Positions 32,134-38,768 of a stretch of 51,325 nt of DNA are shown piece after piece; within the stretch, counting starts at the first letter, position 1, and every line of letters starts with the position of its first letter. The position numbers were made by a program, and so were the translations under genes. The stretch is from NCBI RefSeq assembly GCF_016863655.1, contig NZ_BOPH01000104.1, forward strand, positions 1 to 51,325. The letters are read 5' to 3'. Source of the stretch: Virgisporangium ochraceum. GTDB lineage: Bacteria; Actinomycetota; Actinomycetes; Mycobacteriales; Micromonosporaceae. The notes under the pieces are model-generated. The model was not told where the DNA came from, searched no databases, and saw nothing but the letters and a program-made list of their open reading frames with translations.

Positions 32134-33330
32134 TCAGTAGCCGTCCGGACAGGTAAGGCGGGGTGCGAGGATCCGCACCACAGGAATGCCGATGTCAGGT
32201 CTGGTCAGGTCGACGGCCAGCGGCCGGAGCCCCGTCGACGCCGTCACCCGGTCGACGAGAAGCCCGACCGCCGCCTCGGTCGTGGCGGCCGCGCCGAACT
32301 CCGCCGGCACGCCGTTCCGCACCTCGGTGAGCTCCACCGACGCGGCAGGCGCGTCGCGCCGGGACGGCGCGCGCGTTCGTCGATGCACGGTCTGGCCGAT
32401 GTCCTCCCGCGTTCCCGCGATCGCCGCGACCCTCGACTGTGCCGCCTCCGTCAGCGCCCGGCACAGTGCCAGATCGGGATCCCCGTGCGCGGCGCTTCCG
32501 CAGAACTCGACCGGAAAGTCCTCACTGAACACACGCGCCACGAAGCACACCACACCGGTGGGTGACGTCGCGAGATCGACCTCGACACCGACGCCCGCCC
32601 GCCGGAACCGGTCGAGAAGTTCCGTCGCCGGTCCGTCGATACTTCCGGACCTGACCCGGACCCCGCCACCCCCGGCGCGGGCCATCGCGTCGCGCTCCAC
32701 CACCTCGTACAGGCCGTGCAGTACCGCCTCCCCGTACGTGTTACCGCTCGCGAGCCCGTTGCTGGTGACCTCGAACAGCGGCACCGACCACATCGGACGG
32801 ACGGTGCTGTCCATCCGCAGCAGGGCCGTCGGAACCATCGTCTCCTCCGTGGTGCCCAACACACTTGCGGGGCTCCACTCGAGCGTGGTACCCGGGTGGA
32901 GGAGGTGCCGGTCAGCGAGCCGCAGCGCCGAGAGAGGACAGCTCATCCGGTCCTCCATCTCACGGACGGGCGCCACCGTCTCCGCGGGACCGAGCTCCTC
33001 GGAGTGCCATACCTCGAGTGCCTCCATGCACGCCGACACGACCGAGTGCAATGTCGTCATTCCCTTTCCCTGGGAAACCGACAGTGTCCTCGCGTTGGGG
33101 CGAATGGCCTGACACACCGGTATACCGACGTCGTCGAGCCACGTGACATCGGCGATGCGGGTGACGCCGACACGCTTCAGGATCGGCTCGATCTGCCTGA
33201 AGGTCTCCGCCGGTGTGCGGCACCGGTGTCTGTCGTAAACCGGGACGCCATCGAGCACGGTCCGCTCCATCCTTGACGTTCCCACCGCGAGGCCGATGAC
33301 GGCCGCCCGCCTGACATCGTCACTTCTCAC
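32134..33330 (-). CDS. YcaO-domain ATP-dependent cyclodehydratase/thioamide synthetase
   Basis: About 398 residues. ATP-binding YcaO motifs are clear: ARTLSVSQGKGMTTLHSVVS followed by ACMEALEVWHSEE, then TSNGLASGNTYGEAVLHGLY with EVVERDA, and ALTEAAQSRV. The C-terminus ends LTCPDGY, not the Pro-rich tail of azole-forming YcaOs. With TfuA next door, thioamidation is the best guess; azoline formation or an action on a carrier-bound peptide is possible. The start is unsure: GTG 33330, TTG 33339 and ATG 33270 are all in frame. It is the first gene of the minus-strand run, divergent from the dioxygenase across about 130 bases that must hold two promoters. Confidence 0.87.
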   Translation of the reverse strand: MRSDDVRRAAVIGLAVGTSRMERTVLDGVPVYDRHRCRTPAETFRQIEPILKRVGVTRIADVTWLDDVGIPVCQAIRPNARTLSVSQGKGMTTLHSVVSACMEALEVWHSEELGPAETVAPVREMEDRMSCPLSALRLADRHLLHPGTTLEWSPASVLGTTEETMVPTALLRMDSTVRPMWSVPLFEVTSNGLASGNTYGEAVLHGLYEVVERDAMARAGGGGVRVRSGSIDGPATELLDRFRRAGVGVEVDLATSPTGVVCFVARVFSEDFPVEFCGSAAHGDPDLALCRALTEAAQSRVAAIAGTREDIGQTVHRRTRAPSRRDAPAASVELTEVRNGVPAEFGAAATTEAAVGLLVDRVTASTGLRPLAVDLTRPDIGIPVVRILAPRLTCPDGY

Positions 33331-33457
33331 GGCAGCCAAAGCACCATAACATCAGTGTAGGGTGACATTCGTCTATGGCACATCCGACACATGTAGTTTC
33401 CGGTCTATTTCCGTGACACGTGTGTGGCAGACCGATCCCACCGGACGGGAGAGCAGA

Positions 33458-34153
33458 ATGCATGTAGCCGAATCCCTCACAGTGACCAGTTTCGAAGGCT
33501 TTCTCGAGGCCCAGGAGCTCGACACACTCCGGTCGTCACTGCGTGACGTGTTGGCGGACATCGACCGTGGCGCACACTCCGAACGCGACCGGGGCAGTTC
33601 CGTACACGTCATCGACGGATACTCCCTGACCGAGACAATGACGATCTTCGAGCCCGCTGGTCGCGCCGAGACCACCGCGCTGCCGGACGAGGCGGCGAAG
33701 CTGCTGGCCCTGGCAAGCGAACGCGCCGTGCCGCGGTTGCGCCGGTTCCTGCCGTCGGCCCGCACCGTGTCGGACTGGATCCTCGTGAGCTACGGCGTCG
33801 GCCAGTACATCACCCCGCACATCGACCTGGCACACAACGACGACGACCCGAACCACCCGAAGCTCGCGGGCATCGGAGTTCCACTCACGCCCGCCGACGA
33901 GTACGAGGGCGGTGAGTTCTTCGTCGAGACGACCGCCAGCCCCAGCATCTGGGCCGGGGAACACAACGGCGTGCCCTACACGCGGCCGGACTGCGACGAG
34001 TCGGCGGAATGGTTCCGTTCGCTGCGCCGCACCCGGTGGCAGGCACGCGCCCAGGCCGGTGACGCCCTGCTGTACGGCTCCCAGCTGACCCATGGCACCA
34101 CACCCGTGACAGCGGGCCGGGTCACCAAGGTGATCGGGTTCGTCCTTGCCTGA
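33458..34153 (+). CDS. 2-oxoglutarate/Fe(II) dioxygenase (prolyl-4-hydroxylase-like)
   Basis: 231 residues, ATG 33458 with GGGAG eight bases upstream. Iron ligands are His121 and Asp123 (YITPHIDLAHND) and the distal His in LTHGTTPVTAGRVTKVIGF, whose Arg would bind 2-oxoglutarate. The fold matches P4H-type enzymes (YEGGEFFVET). It probably hydroxylates an amino-acid side chain of the product or of a carrier-bound unit, giving a site for methylation. It is encoded opposite the YcaO operon and may have its own promoter. Confidence 0.85.
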   Translation: MHVAESLTVTSFEGFLEAQELDTLRSSLRDVLADIDRGAHSERDRGSSVHVIDGYSLTETMTIFEPAGRAETTALPDEAAKLLALASERAVPRLRRFLPSARTVSDWILVSYGVGQYITPHIDLAHNDDDPNHPKLAGIGVPLTPADEYEGGEFFVETTASPSIWAGEHNGVPYTRPDCDESAEWFRSLRRTRWQARAQAGDALLYGSQLTHGTTPVTAGRVTKVIGFVLA

Positions 34154-34227
34154 CCGGTGGGAGCCGGATCGCCGACCACGACCACCGGACTCGTGATGAT
34201 CGGCGAAATGATCACGGTGTTCGTCCG

Positions 34228-34848
34228 ATGACGCGTATCGAGACCCCGTGGGGGCCGTGGCAGGCGGTGACCGTCACCCGGGCCGCCGAGCTCTTCGCCC
34301 ACCTCGGCGCTCCCTGGTTCGTCGCCGGCGGCTGGGCCATCGAGCTCGCCGTCGGCGGCCCGGTGCGCGAGCACGCCGACATCGACATCATGCTCCTCCG
34401 GCGGGACCAGGGCCGCCTTCACGACGTCCTGCCGGGCTGGGACATTCACGCGGCGGACCCGCCCGGCACGCTTCGTCCCTGGCCACGCCACGAGGTGCTT
34501 CCGTCCGGTGTGCACGACGTCTGGTGCCGGCCGGCGGCCGACGAACCCTGGCGTCTCCAGGTGATGCTCGACGAGTCCATCGGCGATCGCTGGGTGTCGC
34601 GGGTCGACGCCCGCGTGACGCGTCCCGTCGCGTCCCTGCGGAACCTCACACCGGACGGGATCCCGTACCTCACGCCGGAGGTGCAGCTGTTCTACAAGTC
34701 ACGGCACACACGCCCGCGTGACGAGACCGACTTCTCGGCGGTCCTGCCGTACCTCGATGGCCGGCAACGGAGCTGGCTCGACGACGCGTTGGCGCTGACC
34801 GCACCGGACCACGCGTGGCGGCGCAGACTACGGGACAGCCCGATGTGA
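34228..34848 (+). CDS. Aminoglycoside-type nucleotidyltransferase
   Basis: 206 residues. APWFVAGGWAIELAVGG and VREHADIDIMLLRRDQ match the two-Asp nucleotidyltransferase core of lincosamide/aminoglycoside 2''-adenylyltransferase-like proteins, with further conserved text YLTPEVQLFYKSRHTRPRDE. Such proteins inactivate antibiotics by AMP transfer, so self-resistance is the leading idea; modification of a small metabolite is also possible. Its 3' end overlaps the end of the convergent carrier-protein gene by 21 bases. The start ATG 34228 has only a weak ribosome site. Confidence 0.78.
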   Translation: MTRIETPWGPWQAVTVTRAAELFAHLGAPWFVAGGWAIELAVGGPVREHADIDIMLLRRDQGRLHDVLPGWDIHAADPPGTLRPWPRHEVLPSGVHDVWCRPAADEPWRLQVMLDESIGDRWVSRVDARVTRPVASLRNLTPDGIPYLTPEVQLFYKSRHTRPRDETDFSAVLPYLDGRQRSWLDDALALTAPDHAWRRRLRDSPM

Positions 34849-35079
34849 CCGGCCGTCGGCGGGCAGCAGCCGTTCGACGACACCGGCGATCGTCGGATCT
34901 TCCACGAACGACTCGTACGTGATCATCGAGCCCATCCGCTCGTCCACCAGATACAGCATCTTGATGGCCAGGATGGACGTGCCGCCCTGCGCGAAGAACC
35001 CGGGATCGCCGGAGGCGTCCACAGGGTGGCCCAGTACCTCGCTCCAGATCGCCGCCACCGCACCCGCCATGGTCGTCAC
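34828..35079 (-). CDS. Free-standing acyl/peptidyl carrier protein
   Basis: 83 residues. The phosphopantetheine site is FFAQGGTSILAIKML, Ser35 in the GGTS loop; the rest fits a four-helix carrier (AAIWSEVLGHPV at the start, EDPTIAGVVERLL at the end). GTG 35079 overlaps the upstream stop (GTGA) and has GGAGG five bases before it, favouring it over ATG 35070. It is third in an operon with a D-hydroxyacid dehydrogenase and a serine hydrolase, which suggests that a special hydroxy- or aminoacyl unit is built on it. Confidence 0.85.
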   Translation of the reverse strand: MTTMAGAVAAIWSEVLGHPVDASGDPGFFAQGGTSILAIKMLYLVDERMGSMITYESFVEDPTIAGVVERLLPADGRSHRAVP

Positions 35080-36140
35080 GACGCCTCCCCCCACGCCGCC
35101 AGGTCACTCAACACCGCGGACACGACGGTGCGGTACACAGCGCCCACGGCGCGCCCGTCGACGTCCTTCCGGTCGGCGTTGGCGAACATGGACATCGACA
35201 TTTCCTTCTCCGGATCGGCCAGGACGACGACGCTGCTGTAGCCCTTGTGGCCGAACACCCGCCGTCCGCAGTCGGGCGAGAAGGAGATCGAGGTGTTCAC
35301 CGGATGCCAGTTGCTCTCGATCTCGAAGCCGATGCCGTAGTCGACGATTCCCCCGTGGCACTCGGGATATCCGACCCTGACCCGGCTCGTCAGGGCCGTC
35401 GCGGTGGGTTCGCCGATCAGCCGCACGCCGTCGAGGGTTCCGCCGTTGAGCAGGCACCGGTACACCCGGCCCAGGTCCGCCATCGGCCCCCAGCAGGAGT
35501 TCGAGCCGCCCGCGTGCGTCACGGTGCTCCCCCGCCGGAGGTCGGGGAGTTCGTCCATGCCCATCGGGGCCGCGCGTGCTCCAGGCGGGGCCCCGTAGGA
35601 GGAACGGGTCATTCCCAGTGGCTTCAGGACGTGCTCCCTGAGATGGCTGCCCAGGTCGGTACCGGAGACCCGCTCGATCAGAAGGGCGGCCAGGACCCAT
35701 GGCCACAGGCCGTACCAGGACCGTTCCCGCGTGGTCGGCTCCGTCTGCAACGACTCGATCGCCGCCAGCAGGTTCTCGTCATCGGCGTGTCCCACCGGAT
35801 CCAGCCAGGTCGGTACGGGGACCCGGTAGGTGAGGGCGTCGCGGAGCCGCGCGTGACCCACGATCGGATCCTTGAAACGCAGTTCCGGTAGGGCATCGGC
35901 CAGCGTGACGTCCAGCGACAGCCGGCCGGCCTCCCAGAGCTGTCCGAGCGCGAGTGCCACGACGCACTTCGTCGCGCTCGACCAGTAGCACGGCGTGTCA
36001 CGCGTCATCGGCGTGTCCGGGGCGGCCATACCCGCGGCCGCGTCGATCCGCACGGCAGCGCCCTGCGTGACGTGCAACTGGTACCCGGTGTACAGCGATC
36101 CCAGGTGCCGGTCGAGAATGCTCAGGGCCGCCGACCTCAT
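35076..36140 (-). CDS. Class C beta-lactamase-fold protein
   Basis: 354 residues, start ATG 36140 overlapping the dehydrogenase stop (ATGA). The SxxK motif is YWSSATKCVVALAL, and the KTG-like box is VFGHKGYSSVVVL. The YxN motif region reads SWYGLWPWVLAALLIERVSG, where the usual SN after Tyr is GL. That change may alter or reduce hydrolase activity. It has no signal peptide. Being between a dehydrogenase and a carrier protein, it could be a transacylase or esterase moving an acyl group on or off the carrier. Related in fold only to the protein at 27141-28427. Confidence 0.8.
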   Translation of the reverse strand: MRSAALSILDRHLGSLYTGYQLHVTQGAAVRIDAAAGMAAPDTPMTRDTPCYWSSATKCVVALALGQLWEAGRLSLDVTLADALPELRFKDPIVGHARLRDALTYRVPVPTWLDPVGHADDENLLAAIESLQTEPTTRERSWYGLWPWVLAALLIERVSGTDLGSHLREHVLKPLGMTRSSYGAPPGARAAPMGMDELPDLRRGSTVTHAGGSNSCWGPMADLGRVYRCLLNGGTLDGVRLIGEPTATALTSRVRVGYPECHGGIVDYGIGFEIESNWHPVNTSISFSPDCGRRVFGHKGYSSVVVLADPEKEMSMSMFANADRKDVDGRAVGAVYRTVVSAVLSDLAAWGEAS

Positions 36141-37048
36141 ACCCGAACCTCCTCCAGGCGCTCCGCGATCGATCCTTCGACCCATCGGTCGAGTTCTGTG
36201 CGCACGTCACCGCGCTGTCCGCCGACGTGCGGGGTGACGAACACGTTCGGCGCCGCCGACAACAGCTCCCCGACCGCCATGACGTGTTCGTCGTCCACGG
36301 GGTCAATGGCCAGGCCGAACAGCTGCCCGGCGCGCAGGGCCGCCGCCACGCCCACCAGATCGAGGGTCTCCATGCGTCCGACACACGTGAGCACCGGCCG
36401 GCGCGGCGCGGCCTTCGCCAGCCATGCCGCGTCGACAATGCCCGTCGTCTCAGGACGCAACGGCAGGGCGACCACGTGAATGTCGGACTCGGCGCGCAGC
36501 CGGTCGGCGTCGGCCTGTGCGAGATGGCCCGGGTTCGACGGCCAGCGCGCGTAGCGGACCGCGGCGCCGTACCGGTCGAACAGCAGACCGGTCGCCCGGC
36601 CGACAGGCCCGGCGCCCCAGATGGCGACCCGGCTACCGGCCAGCGTCCGGCCCATGCACCGGGCCTTGAGATGTACGCCCGCGGTGAGGCCGCGAAATCC
36701 CTCCGCCGCCCGGCGGAGGACGACCAGCGTGGACATGAGGGCGATCTCCGCGATCGCGTCGGCGCTGATCTCGGGGCGCCGCACGAACGTGATGCCGCGA
36801 CGTCGCAGCGCGGTGAGGTCGATGTTGTCGGTACCGGAGCCCGGTCGGATGACCCAGCGCAGGGCCGGCAGGTCGAGCAGGTCCTTCTCCGTGATCCGGG
36901 GAGTGGAGCGCAGGACCACCCCACAGACCTCGTGCCGGACGGCCTGACCGACGTCGGGCCACTTCTCGAACTCGCTCAGACGGAGGCCGGGGAAGCGTCG
37001 ACGCAGACCACGCAGGTCCGCTGCCCCCCGGGCGACTAGTACGTGCAA
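36137..37048 (-). CDS. D-2-hydroxyacid dehydrogenase (SerA-like)
   Basis: 303 residues. Core motifs: RWVIRPGSGTDNIDLTALRR (catalytic Arg region), ADAIAEIALMSTLVVLRR, NAD site VAIWGAGPVGRATG, HVVALPLRPETTGIVD, and VFVTPHVGGQRGD with the catalytic His. The normally strict NxxRGxxVDE is CVGRMETLD, so the active-site loop differs from housekeeping 3-phosphoglycerate dehydrogenase. I infer conversion between a 2-keto and a 2-hydroxy acid to supply a building block, or 3-phosphoglycerate-like oxidation. It heads the three-gene minus operon whose promoter lies in the 37049-37370 gap. Confidence 0.82.
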   Translation of the reverse strand: MHVLVARGAADLRGLRRRFPGLRLSEFEKWPDVGQAVRHEVCGVVLRSTPRITEKDLLDLPALRWVIRPGSGTDNIDLTALRRRGITFVRRPEISADAIAEIALMSTLVVLRRAAEGFRGLTAGVHLKARCMGRTLAGSRVAIWGAGPVGRATGLLFDRYGAAVRYARWPSNPGHLAQADADRLRAESDIHVVALPLRPETTGIVDAAWLAKAAPRRPVLTCVGRMETLDLVGVAAALRAGQLFGLAIDPVDDEHVMAVGELLSAAPNVFVTPHVGGQRGDVRTELDRWVEGSIAERLEEVRV

Positions 37049-37370
37049 CGACGTGTCCCATCTCCGGTCGCCTCGGCGAGGTCACGGTGGATTGACCCGG
37101 CACCCCGGCCCGGAATCGGTTTCCGATTGTTTCCGCATTCTTTCCCGATCGATCCCCGTAATTTCCTAACGGCTCGTCGGCCACGGCCCCACCCACAGCA
37201 GGATAGCCATCGGGCGCATCAATGCAAACGGTCATGCGCGGCGTTGACACTCCGGGCGGGCCGTCGCTATCGTCGTAAATCGATCGCCGCGACGGCGGCC
37301 GCATCTGGGCATTCGCGTCGTGGTTTCGACATTTCCCTGGCACGCCGACATGCATGAATCGAGGTGCAGG
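37049..37370. other. Divergent intergenic region of the NRPS-PKS operon
   Basis: These 322 bases are free of convincing genes, less GC-rich than the flanks (for example 37120-37160), and must carry promoters in both directions. The plus-strand promoter at 37244-37273 is the only one I can point to with some assurance. On the minus strand TTGCAT and TATCCT around 37200-37225 are possible but weak. Confidence 0.5.
37244..37273 (+). promoter_or_regulatory. Vegetative-type promoter for the carrier-amidinotransferase-NRPS-PKS operon
   Basis: A perfect -35 TTGACA (37244-37249) is followed after 18 bases by TATCGT (37268-37273), four of six matches to TATAAT. This leaves a leader of about 90 bases before the ATG at 37371. 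Such a complete -35 is rare in GC-rich DNA, so a housekeeping sigma factor promoter is likely. Confidence 0.6.
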
Positions 37371-37637
37371 ATGACGGGCGATTCACCGGAATCCCGGTTT
37401 GATCTCGTCGCCCGGCTCATCGAGATCTGGTCGGAAGTCCTCGTGAGCGGCGTCGTGGACGGGCAGACCGACTTTGCGGAACTCGGTGGCTCCTCCCTGA
37501 CGGCGGTTCGGATCCAGTCGCGGATCCGCAAGGAGTTCGGCCGGAACATCGAACTCGTCGAGGTCCTCGAATTCCGCACACCGGCCCGGCTTGCGGCACG
37601 AATTCCGGCCGCTCCGGCCTGGTCGAGAACTGACTGA
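37371..37637 (+). CDS. Free-standing carrier protein, first gene of NRPS-PKS operon
   Basis: 88 residues, ATG 37371 with GAGG seven bases upstream. Helix 1 is ARLIEIWSEVL; the phosphopantetheine loop is FAELGGSSLTAVRIQSRI (Ser42); the end EFRTPARLAARI closes the fold. No adenylation enzyme is fused, so it must be loaded by a partner, perhaps one of the A domains downstream. The amidinotransferase gene next to it suggests that a guanidino starter is formed on it or handed to it, to be used by the C domain that opens the first NRPS. Confidence 0.87.
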   Translation: MTGDSPESRFDLVARLIEIWSEVLVSGVVDGQTDFAELGGSSLTAVRIQSRIRKEFGRNIELVEVLEFRTPARLAARIPAAPAWSRTD

Positions 37638-37673
37638 GCGCCCTGACGCGCACTTACGAAATCCGGGGGATCC

Positions 37674-38747
37674 ATGCCACCCAACGTTGTCAACTCGCAT
37701 GACGAATGGAGTCCACTGGAAGAAGTAATCGTGGGTACTCCCTATCACCTCGATTACCACGACGACTCGTCTTTCCGCATGTTCTTCCACGATAATCTCA
37801 AGGACGCGAACAGCCGCGGCGTGTTCAGCCGGCGAAAGCCCGACAATCGACTTCGCGACGAATGCCTCGAGGACGTCACCGAGCTCATCGGGATTCTGGA
37901 GAGCGCGGGCGTCACCGTCCGCCGGCCGCAGGCGCTCAACAACGTGCCGACCGTGAGCACACCGCACTGGAGCGCCCCGATGGGCCATGCCCTCATGAGC
38001 CGCGACAATTTTCTCGTCGTCGGCGACGAGATCATCGAAACCCCTCCGCTCGTGCGGGCCCGGTATTTCGAGAGCGACCTGTACCGCGAGCTGTTCACCG
38101 AGTACTTCAACCAGGGTGCGCGGTGGACCTCGGTGCCCAAGTCGAGGCTGCTCGAACACAATTTCGACTACAGCTATCTCATCGAGAACGGGTACGACGG
38201 TCCCGTCCCCGCCGATCCGTTCTTCGAGATCATGTTCGACGGCGCGCAGGTCATGCGACTGGGTGCGGACCTCGTGTTCAACGCGTCGACCGAGAACCAC
38301 CGGATGGGCGCCCGCTGGCTCGCCCGCCACCTCGGGCCGGACTACACGGTGCACGAGGTGAACGTCGCCGACAACCACATCGACGGCAAGATCCTTCCGC
38401 TGCGACCCGGCACGTTGCTCGTGCGGGAGGGCGTCGACCTGGAGGATCTTCCGAAGGGCCTCCAGAAGTGGGAGGTGATCTGGTACGAGTGGTTCGACAA
38501 GCCGGTCGAGTCGGAGCAGGACGGCATTCCTTTCCTCGCGTCACAGTCGATCGGAATCAACGTCCTGTCGCTGGACGAGGAACGCGTACTGGTGCAGGAC
38601 ATCCAGCATCCCCTGATGAGGAGCCTGGAGCGGGCGGGATTCACGCCGGTCCCGTGCCGGTGGCGACACGGCCGGTCGCTCGGTGGTGGCTTCCACTGCA
38701 TGACGCTCGACATCCGCCGCCGCAGCACCCGTACCAGTTACATGTGA
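37674..38747 (+). CDS. Amidinotransferase (glycine amidinotransferase/StrB1 family)
   Basis: 357 residues, 36 bases after the carrier gene. The family moves an amidino group from arginine to an amine. Visible landmarks: NSHDEWSPLEEVIVGTP at the start, MSRDNFLVVGDEIIETP, the catalytic Asp/His region VADNHIDGKILPLRPG (about residue 235) and the nucleophilic Cys in GGGFHCMTLDIRR (about residue 341). Length is normal. Related enzymes make guanidinoacetate for cylindrospermopsin-type pathways and amidinate scyllo-inosamine in streptomycin. With a Gly-type A domain two genes on, guanidinoacetate, or amidination of a carrier-bound amine, is a sensible product. Confidence 0.9.
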   Translation: MPPNVVNSHDEWSPLEEVIVGTPYHLDYHDDSSFRMFFHDNLKDANSRGVFSRRKPDNRLRDECLEDVTELIGILESAGVTVRRPQALNNVPTVSTPHWSAPMGHALMSRDNFLVVGDEIIETPPLVRARYFESDLYRELFTEYFNQGARWTSVPKSRLLEHNFDYSYLIENGYDGPVPADPFFEIMFDGAQVMRLGADLVFNASTENHRMGARWLARHLGPDYTVHEVNVADNHIDGKILPLRPGTLLVREGVDLEDLPKGLQKWEVIWYEWFDKPVESEQDGIPFLASQSIGINVLSLDEERVLVQDIQHPLMRSLERAGFTPVPCRWRHGRSLGGGFHCMTLDIRRRSTRTSYM

Positions 38748-38768
38748 TCCCGTGGGAGCGGCATACTC

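Noticed and set aside
30775..32565. Plus-strand open frame (596 codons) opposite TfuA and YcaO
   Set aside because: No recognisable motif or ribosome site; both minus-strand genes show conserved family motifs across the same bases.
34190..34217. CGTGAT/ATCACG inverted repeat ahead of the nucleotidyltransferase
   Set aside because: Only six pairs around a loop of about twelve bases and no U-run; too weak for a terminator or a confident operator.
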